Assembly: GCF_007859765.1 (NCBI RefSeq)
Contig: NZ_SIHJ01000001.1
Span: 1,570,067-1,634,066, forward strand
Reading direction: 5' to 3'
DNA from: Posidoniimonas corsicana
GTDB taxonomy: Bacteria; Planctomycetota; Planctomycetia; Pirellulales; Lacipirellulaceae
Length of the DNA: 64,000 nt
Shown: one piece after another, positions 46,436 to 55,118 of the stretch
Layout of the letters: each line of letters starts with the position of its first letter
How positions within the stretch are numbered: the stretch's first letter is position 1
The notes under the pieces: model-generated
Database searches by the model: none
What the model was told of the DNA's origin: nothing
The model's input: only the letters and a program-made list of their open reading frames with translations
Translations under genes and position numbers: made by a program

Positions 46436-47224
46436 CTAGCACTCCTGCCGCTTGTTGGCGTACATCCGGCGGTCGGCCGTGTCGAGCATGTCGGCAGGAC
46501 GCTGGTAGCCGTCAGCAGAGAACGCCCAGCCGATGCTGGCCGAGAGCGGGCCGGCGCCGGGCACCGACTCGAGCGGCTGCGCGGCGGCGTCCTCGATCCG
46601 CTGCACGATCAGCTCGAGGTCCTCGGGCTGCACGGCGCCGTCCAGCAATACGACGAACTCGTCGCCGCCGTAGCGGCCAACGATGTCCCTCTCACGGAGC
46701 GACTCGCGCATCCGCTGCGCGATCTCGCGCAAGGCGAGGTCGCCGGCGACGTGCCCCAACTCGTCATTCACCAGCTTGAACCCGTCTAGATCGACGAACA
46801 GCAGCGCAAACGGTCGACCGCCGTGGAATCGTGCTTCGAGCTCTTCCTCCAAGCGGCGGCGATCCGCCAACCCGGTGACGATATCAGGATCGTGGGCCGG
46901 CGCCGGCAGCATGAGGAGCACCGTCGGCGGCTCGCCGTGCTGACGCATCAGACCGACCCGCAGAAGGCCCGCGGCGGGGAAATGCAGCTCACGCCAGCAG
47001 AACCCCTTCGGCGACAGCGTGGCGAGCTCGGCCGCTAACGCGTCTAAGCACTGCTGCGGCGTGAGGTTGAGGTGCTGGCAGAGTCGCTCGAACGCAGGAT
47101 TGTGCGCTAGAACGGATCGACCGTCCGGTGTTGCAATCGCAACGCCGTCGGACGCGTGCCGCCACGCTTCCCAAGGGAGTGAGTGCGGCGTACCGCCGTC
47201 GGGTTCGGGGCGGGGGGTCGGCAT
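46436..47224 (-). CDS. Diguanylate cyclase (PAS-like + GGDEF)
   Basis: 262 aa. Residues ~15-115 look like a PAS-type sensor (ASDGVAIATPDGRSVLAHNPAFERL). Residues ~120-260 are a GGDEF domain with DPDIVTGLADRRRLEEEL, ALLFVDLDGFKLVNDELGH and an intact active site RYGGDEFVVLL, so c-di-GMP synthesis is expected; an RxxD inhibitory site is not obvious. No export signal. No purine-rich SD is seen before the ATG at 47224. It is divergent from the exopolysaccharide operon, which suggests c-di-GMP control of that locus. Confidence 0.9.
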   Translation of the reverse strand: MPTPRPEPDGGTPHSLPWEAWRHASDGVAIATPDGRSVLAHNPAFERLCQHLNLTPQQCLDALAAELATLSPKGFCWRELHFPAAGLLRVGLMRQHGEPPTVLLMLPAPAHDPDIVTGLADRRRLEEELEARFHGGRPFALLFVDLDGFKLVNDELGHVAGDLALREIAQRMRESLRERDIVGRYGGDEFVVLLDGAVQPEDLELIVQRIEDAAAQPLESVPGAGPLSASIGWAFSADGYQRPADMLDTADRRMYANKRQEC

Positions 47225-47254
47225 GCCTGGGAGGTGAGGGGAGGAGCGGCGCGT

Positions 47255-47277
47255 AATGCTATTAAAGGTATAGCATT
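47255..47277. promoter_or_regulatory. Interrupted palindrome, possible operator of the EPS locus
   Basis: AATGCTAT (47255-47262), 7-base spacer, ATAGCATT (47270-47277): exact 8+8 inverted repeat, AT-rich in a GC-rich genome, centred about 70 bases upstream of the predicted EPS transcript start and about 40 bases in front of the GGDEF gene. The position suits a regulator that activates the EPS operon and/or controls the GGDEF gene. Confidence 0.5.
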
Positions 47278-47302
47278 TTTCACCGGATCAGACGGGCGAA
47301 AA

Positions 47303-47330
47303 TCGACACTGGGTATTTCGTAACTATAAT
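47303..47330 (+). promoter_or_regulatory. Sigma70-type promoter of the exopolysaccharide operon
   Basis: -35 TCGACA (47303-47308), a 16-base spacer and a perfect -10 TATAAT (47325-47330). The predicted start near 47337 leaves a leader of about 187 nt before the first gene. Confidence 0.65.
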
Positions 47331-47501
47331 CGGGATCGCGTTGAATAGGATGTCTGCGTCGCCTGGGGGGGGAGTGTCCGGGTGGAGCACCGAGGGCGGC
47401 GAGCCAATCAGGCTCGCTATGCGTTCGGTGCGGCCACTGCAAGCGGGACGAACGCCCCTGCCAGGATTCGGGTTGGAGCTCATTTGGGGCGCCCGTCAGT
47501 G

Positions 47502-47525
47502 ACAGGAGGTCGTAATCCCTCCTGT
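47502..47525 (+). promoter_or_regulatory. Hairpin covering the SD and start of the first EPS gene
   Basis: ACAGGAGG (47502-47509) pairs exactly with CCTCCTGT (47518-47525) around an 8-base loop. The left arm contains the only good Shine-Dalgarno sequence (AGGAGG) and the right arm reaches into the GTG start at 47524, so the closed form would block ribosome entry. Confidence 0.55.
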
Positions 47526-48633
47526 GACACGTCTGCACCTGATGATCTTACCCGCCTGGTTGATGCGGCTGCGTCCCCGCCCTGCGCATCGCCCTCCTGA
47601 AAACTCTTACTTCCTTTCGCCCGGCCTCTGGTCGCGGGCCGCCGAGTGCGAGCGGATGCGCGTCGATCGTAACGGTTCGGTGCTTTCGGTGGTATCGCTA
47701 TCGCTCACGGAAGCGATGCGGCAGCCCCGGCGGGTGTCGATCCTGGAGGGCTACCTGGCGGAGCGGCTGCGCCAGACCGACGCAGCGGGCTGGCGGCCCG
47801 ACGGCAGGCTCGGGCTGCTGCTGCCCGACACCCCACGCGAGGGCGCGGAAGTTGTGGCGGCCGAGGTGTCCGCATTCCTAAGGGACGATGACGGAAGGCC
47901 CGACTGCCAGATTGGCGTCTACCCGGACTTTGACTCGCGGGATCCGGAGATCGTCGCGCCGGTGGGCGATCGCGCGAGCGAGCCGGTCGGCGCCGGCGCC
48001 GGCGACGACCAGGGCGAACAGGTCTTCATGCAGGGAACGCCTGCGTGGAAGCGCGCAGTGGACATCGCCGGCGCGACGGCCGGCCTGCTTGTGGCCGGGC
48101 CGGTATTGCTGGCGCTGGCAGGCGCGGTTGCGGCAACCTCCCGCGGCGGCGCCTTCTACCGCCAAGAACGGGAGGGGCTTGGCGGTCGCCGGTTCCAGAT
48201 CCTGAAGCTCCGCACCATGATCCCGGAGGCCGAGGCGCAGAAGGCGGACCTCCGCCAGCACAGCGTGCAGGACGGACCCGCGTTCAAGATGTACCGCGAT
48301 CCTCGGGTGACAGCGATCGGGCGGTTGCTCCGCGCCACCAGCCTGGACGAGCTGCCGCAGCTGATAAATGTGCTGCGGGGCGAGATGTCGCTGGTCGGAC
48401 CCAGGCCGCTGCCGGTTGACGAATCCCTCGCGTGCAAGCCGTGGCAGCGTCGGCGTCTGCAGGTGAAGCCCGGCATCACCTGCACGTGGCAGGTGTGGGG
48501 GCGCAACTCGGTGACCTTTGACGAGTGGATGCGGATGGACCTGCGGTACTCCCGCCGCCGCAGCCTGCGTCACGACCTCTGGCTCTTGATAACCACGGGC
48601 CCGTCCCTGCTGCTGTCTCGGGGGCCGCGATGA
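47524..48633 (+). CDS. Priming sugar-phosphate transferase (undecaprenyl-phosphate type) with N-terminal GGDEF-like region
   Basis: 369 aa. Residues ~170-369 are a WcaJ/WbaP-type bacterial sugar transferase: one membrane helix (AGATAGLLVAGPVLLALAGAV), then FYRQEREGLGGRRFQILKLRTM, TSLDELPQLINVLRGEMSLVGPRP and ITCTWQVWGRN. It moves a sugar-1-phosphate to the lipid carrier, starting repeat-unit assembly. Residues ~35-120 look like a worn-out GGDEF fold: GRLGLLLPDTPREGAEVVAAEV matches the strand-helix after GGDEF, but the signature itself reads PDGRL. The start is GTG at 47524 (14 bases after AGGAGG); ATG 47542 is an alternative. First gene of the EPS operon. Confidence 0.88.
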   Translation: MTRLHLMILPAWLMRLRPRPAHRPPENSYFLSPGLWSRAAECERMRVDRNGSVLSVVSLSLTEAMRQPRRVSILEGYLAERLRQTDAAGWRPDGRLGLLLPDTPREGAEVVAAEVSAFLRDDDGRPDCQIGVYPDFDSRDPEIVAPVGDRASEPVGAGAGDDQGEQVFMQGTPAWKRAVDIAGATAGLLVAGPVLLALAGAVAATSRGGAFYRQEREGLGGRRFQILKLRTMIPEAEAQKADLRQHSVQDGPAFKMYRDPRVTAIGRLLRATSLDELPQLINVLRGEMSLVGPRPLPVDESLACKPWQRRRLQVKPGITCTWQVWGRNSVTFDEWMRMDLRYSRRRSLRHDLWLLITTGPSLLLSRGPR

Positions 48634-49997
48634 CCACCGGGGCAGGGCAGGACAAAGCAGCCGTAATCGCAGAGCGTCCCCGCGTGCTGGCGATCGCGTA
48701 CGCGTGCCACCCAACCGAGTCCGCCGAGTCGCGGGTCGGTTGGGCGCGGGCGCTCATGGCGTCCCAACGACACGACGTCACCGTGATGTGCCACTCCGAT
48801 CTCGACGCCGACGAGCTCCAGCGGCTTGCGGTTGAAGACGGCGCGGATCCGAGCATCCGATTCCAGAACGTGCCGCACTGCGTGATCGGAATGTCGTGTC
48901 GGTCCCACGATCTGCTGTACTGTGTCGGCTACCGGATGTGGCACCGTCGGGTGGCGAAGCTGGCGGCCGAGCTGCACGCCGCGCGGCCGTTCGATGTGGT
49001 CCACCAGGTGAACTTCTGTGGGTTCCGCGAGCCAGGGTACGGGTGGCGCGTTGGCGCGCCGTTCGTCTGGGGTCCATTGGGTGGCACACAGAACTTCCCG
49101 CTTCGTTTCCTGAGCGTGCTCGACCCGTACAACGCGGTACGCGAGGCAGGTCGGAACGTTGTGAATTGGCTCCAGTTGCGGTTCAGCCCGCGCCTGCGTC
49201 GCGTCGCCCGTCGGAGCGCGTGCGTGATGTCGGCGACGCGGCTCGCTCAGCGAGACCTTGAGCGTTCTTGGGGCCTAGACACCGCTGTGGAGCTTGAGGC
49301 CGGCCTCAGCTACCCGCCGGCGCCACTCCGGTCAAAGCGGGACCCGAGCCGACCGCTCCGGATCTTGTGGACCGGCCGTCTCCGCGCCTGGAAGGGTCTG
49401 CCGCTGCTGCTGCACGCGCTCGCAAAGACCCCGCCCAATGTGCGGTGCGAGGTCCGCGTGCTTGGCGAGGGCGCCGGTCAGGCGGGCCTCGTCCGGCTGG
49501 CTAAGCGTCTCGGCGTCGACGACCGCATCGAATGGGTCGGCTGGGGGCCGTACCCCGACACGCTCCCACACTACCGCTGGGCCGACGTGTTCGCGTTCAC
49601 CAGCCTGCGGGACACGTCTGGCGCCGGTCTGCTCGAGGCGCTCGCGGCGGGGCTCCCGATCGTGGGCATCGACCACCAGGGCGCGGCGGACATCATGAGC
49701 GACGAGTGCGCCGTCCGCCTGCCGCCGTCCAATCCCCGCGAGGTGATCGCTGGCTTCTCTGACGCGATCACCCGCCTGGCCGGCGACGGCGAGCTGCTGC
49801 TGCGGCTCAGCCACGGCGCCACGCGGCGGGCGGATGACTTCGCGTGGGATGCGCGGGGCGCCGTGCTGGACCGGGTCTACCAGTCGGCCATGGCTCCGGC
49901 GGCCGATCGCCGGCGGGCCGCCGGAACAAGCCGCCCCGCGGAGCCCGTCACCCGGCCCAGCCTCAACCTGCAACCGCTTGAGGCGGTTGGAGAGTAG
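48630..49997 (+). CDS. Glycosyltransferase, GT4 family
   Basis: 455 aa from the ATG at 48630, overlapping the previous stop as ATGA. N-terminal Rossmann half with AYACHPTESAESRVGWARAL and FVWGPLGGTQNFP; C-terminal GT-B donor half with ILWTGRLRAWKGLPLLLHAL, VRVLGEGAGQ, WVGWGPYPDTLPHYRWADVF and SLRDTSGAGLLEALAAGLPIVG, whose Glu is the E-x7-E donor-binding residue. It adds a sugar to the lipid-linked repeat unit in the cytoplasm; donor and acceptor are unknown. Confidence 0.9.
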   Translation: MTTGAGQDKAAVIAERPRVLAIAYACHPTESAESRVGWARALMASQRHDVTVMCHSDLDADELQRLAVEDGADPSIRFQNVPHCVIGMSCRSHDLLYCVGYRMWHRRVAKLAAELHAARPFDVVHQVNFCGFREPGYGWRVGAPFVWGPLGGTQNFPLRFLSVLDPYNAVREAGRNVVNWLQLRFSPRLRRVARRSACVMSATRLAQRDLERSWGLDTAVELEAGLSYPPAPLRSKRDPSRPLRILWTGRLRAWKGLPLLLHALAKTPPNVRCEVRVLGEGAGQAGLVRLAKRLGVDDRIEWVGWGPYPDTLPHYRWADVFAFTSLRDTSGAGLLEALAAGLPIVGIDHQGAADIMSDECAVRLPPSNPREVIAGFSDAITRLAGDGELLLRLSHGATRRADDFAWDARGAVLDRVYQSAMAPAADRRRAAGTSRPAEPVTRPSLNLQPLEAVGE

Positions 49998-50035
49998 TCA
50001 CACCGCCAATCGGCGGGAGTACAGGAACGCACGTC

Positions 50036-51589
50036 ATGCCAAACGTCAACAACACGTTCACCCACCCTCGCGAGCTGGCCGAGGTTGTGTTCCGTCACAA
50101 GTGGAAGCTCGTGCTGATCCCGATCGCGGTCTGTGCGCTCGGGGTGGCGGTGATCCTCTTCGCGCCGCGCACCTACCTGTCTGAGGGGAAGATCCTGATG
50201 CGGGTAGGCCGCGAGTCGGTGGGCATCGACCCGACCGCCACCACCGGTCAGACCCTCATGCTCCAGCAGAGCAGCCGGGACTCCGAGGTGCAGTCTGCGA
50301 TGGACCTGTGGCTGAGCCGCGGCCTGGCCGAGAAGGTCGTCGACCAGGTTGGCCCCCAGTACGTACTGGAGGGCGGACCGGCCGGCGCCGAGGAGAAGAA
50401 CGCGGTCGCCGACACGATCATGACGCCGGTCAGGAAGCTGGTTGCGATGGTGAAGAGCATTGACCGGGTGTCCGATCGCGAGCAGGCGGTCATCGATTTC
50501 TCGAAGAACCTGGACGTCTCGGCCGAGCGCGACTCCACCGTGATCGTGGTCTCGTACGAGGCCGACACGCCGGAGGGGGCGCAGCACATCCTCGCAACGT
50601 TGATCGACCTCTACCAGGCCGAGTACATGAAGATCTTCCGCAACCCTCGGTCGATGGCGTTCTTCGCCGACCAGACCAGCCTACTCAAGCAACAGCTCGA
50701 GGACGCCGAGGCCAGGCTGCGGGACGCCAAGAACCGCATGGAGCTCTCCAGCATCCAGGGCAGGCGCAGCACGTACGAGAGCCAGCTCAGCGCGATCGAG
50801 CTGTCGCTCTACCAGGCCGAGCAGGAGTACGCGGAGTCGTCCGCCAAGATCGAAGACCTGCAGGCCAAGATCGAGGAACTGCCAGAGCGGCTGGTGTCGT
50901 CCAAGACGTCAATCCCCAACATCGGCGCCGACCTGCTCCGCGAGCAGCTCTACGAGCTTCAGGTCAAGCAGATCGACTACCAGGCCCGCTACAGCGAGGA
51001 CCACCCGATGGTCAAGGCGGTTAGCGCGCAGGTTGCCAAGGCTAAGGAAATTGTCGACCAGCAGCAGGAGCAACGGGAGGAGACCGTCGATGACATCAAC
51101 CCGGTCCGCCGCGCGTTGTCGCTCGAGCTCAAGCAGCAGGAGACGCTGGCCGCCGGGCTGTCCGCCCGGCTCAAGGCGCTCGACGAGCAGAAAAGGCTGG
51201 TCGTGAGCGACATGAAACGGCTCAACCAGTTTGAGGTAGAGGTCGACGGTCTGCAGCGCGAGGCGCAGCTGGCCAGCGACAAGTACTTCAAGTACGCCAA
51301 CAACCTGGAGCAGGCCCGCATCGACGAAGAGCTGCAGGCGCAGCGGGTGTCGAGCTTCAGCGTGCCCCAGCCCGCGACGCTGCAGGAGAAGCCGGTCAGC
51401 CCCTCGAAGCTGCTGGTGGCGGCCGGCGCCCTGATGCTGGCGGTTGGGGGGGCCGTTGGCGCCGTTGTGCTCAGCGAGAGCCTCAACGGCAATGTCCGGT
51501 CCGCGAGCGAGGTAGAGCACGACTTGGGCCTGCCAGTGTTCGCCGAGGTGCCCGAGGGACGCCGGCACGGCCGCGTCCTGCAACGTTAG
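50036..51589 (+). CDS. Wzz/GumC-type polysaccharide chain-length (co-polymerase) protein
   Basis: 517 aa. First membrane helix at ~22-44 (LVLIPIAVCALGVAVILFAP), then the Wzz domain start (RTYLSEGKILMRVG), a long periplasmic coiled coil (~210-440) and a second helix at ~456-480 (LLVAAGALMLAVGGAVGAVVL). It determines chain length and connects to an outer-membrane exporter. The cytoplasmic tail is short, with no kinase fused; the CpsD-like protein follows 39 bases on. Confidence 0.92.
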   Translation: MPNVNNTFTHPRELAEVVFRHKWKLVLIPIAVCALGVAVILFAPRTYLSEGKILMRVGRESVGIDPTATTGQTLMLQQSSRDSEVQSAMDLWLSRGLAEKVVDQVGPQYVLEGGPAGAEEKNAVADTIMTPVRKLVAMVKSIDRVSDREQAVIDFSKNLDVSAERDSTVIVVSYEADTPEGAQHILATLIDLYQAEYMKIFRNPRSMAFFADQTSLLKQQLEDAEARLRDAKNRMELSSIQGRRSTYESQLSAIELSLYQAEQEYAESSAKIEDLQAKIEELPERLVSSKTSIPNIGADLLREQLYELQVKQIDYQARYSEDHPMVKAVSAQVAKAKEIVDQQQEQREETVDDINPVRRALSLELKQQETLAAGLSARLKALDEQKRLVVSDMKRLNQFEVEVDGLQREAQLASDKYFKYANNLEQARIDEELQAQRVSSFSVPQPATLQEKPVSPSKLLVAAGALMLAVGGAVGAVVLSESLNGNVRSASEVEHDLGLPVFAEVPEGRRHGRVLQR

Positions 51590-51628
51590 CAACCGCCGGA
51601 GACTGCCGCGGCTCGCCGCGGGGTAAGC

Positions 51629-52336
51629 ATGGACCCAAGTCAACACTCACAACCTGGGGCGTCCGCCGCCAGGCCGACCGCCGGCGCCCTCGACGGGTCT
51701 GCCGCCTCGCATCGGCCGGGCCCCGACCCCTACGACGCCATTGTGTGGCGTCTGCGGACCAGCGAAGCCAATCCGGGCAGCGGTTTCGTTGTGGGGCTGC
51801 TGGGATGCCACCGGCAGTGCGGCGCGACTACCATCGCGGCAAACACCGGGATCCGCATTGCTAGCCATAGCTTAGGCCCCGTGCTGCTATTGGACTGCAA
51901 CGCAGACAGGCCTCAGCTGTCCCGGTCGTTCAACCTCGCTTCGGCTCCTGGGCTCGCCGAGGCCGCTTCCGGCGCCGCCGAACTGACCGACTGCATCCAC
52001 GCCACCGGCGTTAAGGGGCTCGACGTGATGCCATCGGGTGCGCTCGACACTTCGCTGACGCTTGCCGATCAGTTCTCGTCCCTGCTGTCGGAACTGCGGG
52101 ACGAGTACGCGATCTTGCTGCTCGACCTGCCGCCGGCCGACACGCTGGCCGGCGCGGTGGTTTCGTTCGCGCAAGCGGCCGACGCGGTGCTGCTGGTGCT
52201 CCGCAGCCAGAAGACCCGCCGCCAGGCCGCCAGCGGCGCGCTGAGCCGCCTCACGCAGGCCGGCGTCCCGGTTGTTGGATCGGTAGTCACGCGACGAAAG
52301 AGGTTCTCGCCACGTTGGTTCGGTTCAGGCCTCTAG
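51629..52336 (+). CDS. CpsD/CapB-like ATPase with defective P-loop
   Basis: 235 aa, fold of bacterial tyrosine-kinase/ParA-MinD proteins: GFVVGLLGCHRQCGATTIAANTGIRIA at the P-loop position, Walker A'-like VLLLDCNADRPQLS, and EYAILLLDLPPAD for Walker B. The P-loop Lys is missing: G59-CHRQC-G65-Ala66-Thr-Thr where G-x4-GK-[ST] is expected. There is also no Tyr cluster at the C-terminus, which ends RFSPRWFGSGL. It probably partners Wzz but may not be a functional kinase. Confidence 0.8.
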   Translation: MDPSQHSQPGASAARPTAGALDGSAASHRPGPDPYDAIVWRLRTSEANPGSGFVVGLLGCHRQCGATTIAANTGIRIASHSLGPVLLLDCNADRPQLSRSFNLASAPGLAEAASGAAELTDCIHATGVKGLDVMPSGALDTSLTLADQFSSLLSELRDEYAILLLDLPPADTLAGAVVSFAQAADAVLLVLRSQKTRRQAASGALSRLTQAGVPVVGSVVTRRKRFSPRWFGSGL

Positions 52337-52404
52337 CACACACCCCTAATAGACGATGATCCGGCCCGGCCCCGCGGCAGGCCCAACACCTTCTACGCCC
52401 CTCA

Positions 52405-53706
52405 ATGCAGACCATCCCCCGACACCCTTCGACAGACGTGACGCCTGCCAACGCGTCTGCGCAAGGGGCGTGGACGGTGGCCGATCAGGCGGTCGTGAGC
52501 CTGGCGAGCTTCGCCGCGACCGTGATCGTCGGCAGGACGCTCGGCAAGGAGGCGCTTGGGATCTATGCGTTGGGTCCGTTCCTGTTCTGGCTGGTGGCGG
52601 GCGTTGCGAACGCGCTGGTGTGGGTCCCCTACACGGCACGGGCGTGTCGGCTCAACGAGGTTGATCGGCGGCGGTACCGCGCCAGCAACACGGTGATGGC
52701 GGCTGCGATGGCCGTCGGCCTGGCGGCGCTGTGCGTTGTAGGCGGACTGCTCGCTGCTCCGCTGCAGAATTGGCTGTCGCCGTTCTGCCTTGCGATGGCG
52801 CCGCTCTCGTTCTTGTTCCTGCTCCGCGAGCATGTCCGCCGTGTGTTCATTGCCGACTTCCGCGCCGCCGGTTTGCTGCTGCTGGATGGGCCCATCGCGG
52901 TGCTGTCGGTCGGTTCGCTGCTAACGCTGTCCCACAATGGCAGGCTCACGCCTAGCGTAGCGCTGGTCGCGACCGCCCTCGCGGCCGGACTCTGCCTGCC
53001 GGTGGTATGGCGTCTCACGCGGGGCGGTGGAGTAATCGCCGAGGAGTTGTCACGCGATGCCCGGTCCAACTGGGGGTTCGGGCGCTGGATGCTGGTGGTC
53101 GCCGTCGCGTGGCTTATCGGCGACGGCGTGCTGCGGTGGATGCTGCTCGGGATGCACGGCATGGACGCGTTGGGCGTGTTCAGCGCGGCGTTCTCGGTGG
53201 TCATGCTGGCTAACCCGCTGATTCTGGCGATGACTTCGTTCGCGCGGTCGTGGGCGGCGCGGGTCCAGGCGGCGGACGGCACGCCGGGCCTGTTCACGCA
53301 CACCGTGCGTCTGACACTGGCCGGCATCGTGCTCGCGGCCGCCGGGATGTTCCTGCTCGCGTGGGCCGGTGATTTCATGATCCAGGTGTTCTTCGGCGAG
53401 CAGTTCGCGGACCCGCAACTCGTGCTGCTGCTGGCGGCCGCTGTCTGCCTGCAGGCGGTGGCGATTCCGGTCGACGCGGCGCTCACCGCGTTGGAGCTGG
53501 GCAAGAAGATGACGCAGGTCTCGCTGCTGCAGCTGGCCGCGGCCCTGTTGGTCGGCGCTCCGCTGGTCTACGCCCAGGGCCCAATGGGCATCGCCTGGGC
53601 GATGATCGCTCGGTCGGCGCCGTTGCACATCTTGGCATGGGACGCGATGTGGAAGCACTACCACTCCGACGTTGACCTTCCCAAACCATCCCATGCCCGC
53701 GCATAG
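52405..53706 (+). CDS. Polysaccharide flippase (Wzx-like, MOP superfamily)
   Basis: 433 aa, about 12 hydrophobic segments, with the MOP-type opening ADQAVVSLASFAATVIVGRTLGKEALGIYAL. It should flip the lipid-linked repeat unit to the outer leaflet. Placement between the Wzz/CpsD pair and the polymerase supports this. Family assignment from topology and the N-terminal motif only. Confidence 0.82.
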   Translation: MQTIPRHPSTDVTPANASAQGAWTVADQAVVSLASFAATVIVGRTLGKEALGIYALGPFLFWLVAGVANALVWVPYTARACRLNEVDRRRYRASNTVMAAAMAVGLAALCVVGGLLAAPLQNWLSPFCLAMAPLSFLFLLREHVRRVFIADFRAAGLLLLDGPIAVLSVGSLLTLSHNGRLTPSVALVATALAAGLCLPVVWRLTRGGGVIAEELSRDARSNWGFGRWMLVVAVAWLIGDGVLRWMLLGMHGMDALGVFSAAFSVVMLANPLILAMTSFARSWAARVQAADGTPGLFTHTVRLTLAGIVLAAAGMFLLAWAGDFMIQVFFGEQFADPQLVLLLAAAVCLQAVAIPVDAALTALELGKKMTQVSLLQLAAALLVGAPLVYAQGPMGIAWAMIARSAPLHILAWDAMWKHYHSDVDLPKPSHARA

Positions 53707-53723
53707 CGAGCGTTTGCGACACC

Positions 53724-55118
53724 ATGCACACCCCGCCGAACACACTCGAAGCTGCCGACGCCGGTCCGCGCCGCTTACGCGTGTTCGGCGCGGGCGTTTG
53801 GGTGTTTTCCATTTTGCTATGCCTGATGTACATGGGGATGATGCACGATTTCCGCAGCGCAGGGCTGACCGAGGCGGAGGTTGTGCAGGCCCTCCTCGAT
53901 GGCGCCGAGGCGGTGGAGAAGGACATGGGAGGGGTGCCCGTTGAACGCAAGGCGGCGTTCGCGCTGTCAGGGTTGCTGGCGGTGTACTGCCTGGCGACCC
54001 GACGCCGGGACGCGGTGTTCGAGTCAACGCTGCTGACAGCGCTGATCGCGGCGTTCCTAGCCGTCCTGTTCGCGTCCTACGTGTGGAGCGAAAGTCGACT
54101 GAGCACCGGACTGGAGCTGGTTCGCATCTCCGTTTACGCGATGCTCGCGTTCGGGATGGCGTTGCGTTTCACGGCGTTGGAGATCGCTAAGATCCTGACG
54201 CTCTCGTGCACGCTTTCGGTCGCCGTCGCCTGCGCCACGGTGGTTGCCGGGTACAGCCCGGCCCAAGTCGACGGCGTGTTCCGCTTGTCGGGCTCGCTCC
54301 ACCCCAACGTGCTGGCCAAGTACGCGACGTTCGTGATCATCGGCTCGTTGGGGTTCGCCAGGATCCGACGCGGCGGGATCGATTGGCGGTTCGTCGTGTT
54401 GGCGGGTCTGATGACCGCCGCGCTGCTGCTGACCCGGTCTCGGACGTCATTGGCCTGCTGCGTGGTCGGCGTCGCGGCCTACTACGCACTCGGGATGACT
54501 TGGCGGCAACGGGTCGTGTTTGCTTCCCTTGGCGCCGTGGTGCTGGGCGGCGCGCTGGTCGCAGCCGGCCTGACAGGCGGCAAGCTGCTTAAGGACGCCG
54601 GGCAGGCCGCCAACATGGGCCGCCGCGAGGACGCGGGCTCGCTCAATGGCCGCCTGCCGCTGTGGGAGAAACTCTACGAGCTGGGTGACGGCCGCTACGT
54701 GCAGGGATTCGGCTACGGCGCCTTCTGGACCGAGCACCGGCGGGTGAAGCTGCTCCACGCCCTGCGGTGGGCGCCGGGGCACGCGCACAACGTGGTGTTC
54801 GAAACCATGCTGCACACCGGCCTCATCGGCGCAGCGTTGGTGGTTTCAATCGGGTGGACGACCCTGCTCCGACTCGGCGTCCTGGGCGCTAGCCCCGACC
54901 AGCCGGCCTACCGCATGCTGTTCGCGATGATGGTCACCATCGTCGCCAGCAGCTTCACCACAACTACCTACATCATGCCCCGAGAGATGGTGGTGCTGTC
55001 CGGCGTGCTGGTTGTCTGCGCGGCCCTCGCGCCGCGAACGGAGACCGCCCGCGCCGCGACGACCCGCCGGGCCGGCGCCGCCTCGGGCGGCTGGGGTGCA
55101 ACAGGAGCGATGGCATGA
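53724..55118 (+). CDS. O-antigen ligase/polymerase-type membrane protein (Wzy-like)
   Basis: 464 aa, 10-12 membrane helices and the large external loop with YVQGFGYGAFWTEHRR and APGHAHNVVFETMLHTGLIG, the H-x-x-[NH] region typical of Wzy_C/O-antigen ligases; SGSLHPNVLAKYATFVIIGSLG is another conserved block. Most likely polymerises the repeat units; a ligase role cannot be excluded. Its stop overlaps the next gene as ATGA. Confidence 0.87.
   Translation: MHTPPNTLEAADAGPRRLRVFGAGVWVFSILLCLMYMGMMHDFRSAGLTEAEVVQALLDGAEAVEKDMGGVPVERKAAFALSGLLAVYCLATRRRDAVFESTLLTALIAAFLAVLFASYVWSESRLSTGLELVRISVYAMLAFGMALRFTALEIAKILTLSCTLSVAVACATVVAGYSPAQVDGVFRLSGSLHPNVLAKYATFVIIGSLGFARIRRGGIDWRFVVLAGLMTAALLLTRSRTSLACCVVGVAAYYALGMTWRQRVVFASLGAVVLGGALVAAGLTGGKLLKDAGQAANMGRREDAGSLNGRLPLWEKLYELGDGRYVQGFGYGAFWTEHRRVKLLHALRWAPGHAHNVVFETMLHTGLIGAALVVSIGWTTLLRLGVLGASPDQPAYRMLFAMMVTIVASSFTTTTYIMPREMVVLSGVLVVCAALAPRTETARAATTRRAGAASGGWGATGAMA

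Noticed and set aside
47337-47523. c-di-GMP riboswitch in the EPS leader
   Set aside because: Attractive because of the neighbouring GGDEF gene, but no GEMM-type conserved core or tetraloop-receptor pattern was found; only the SD hairpin is supported.
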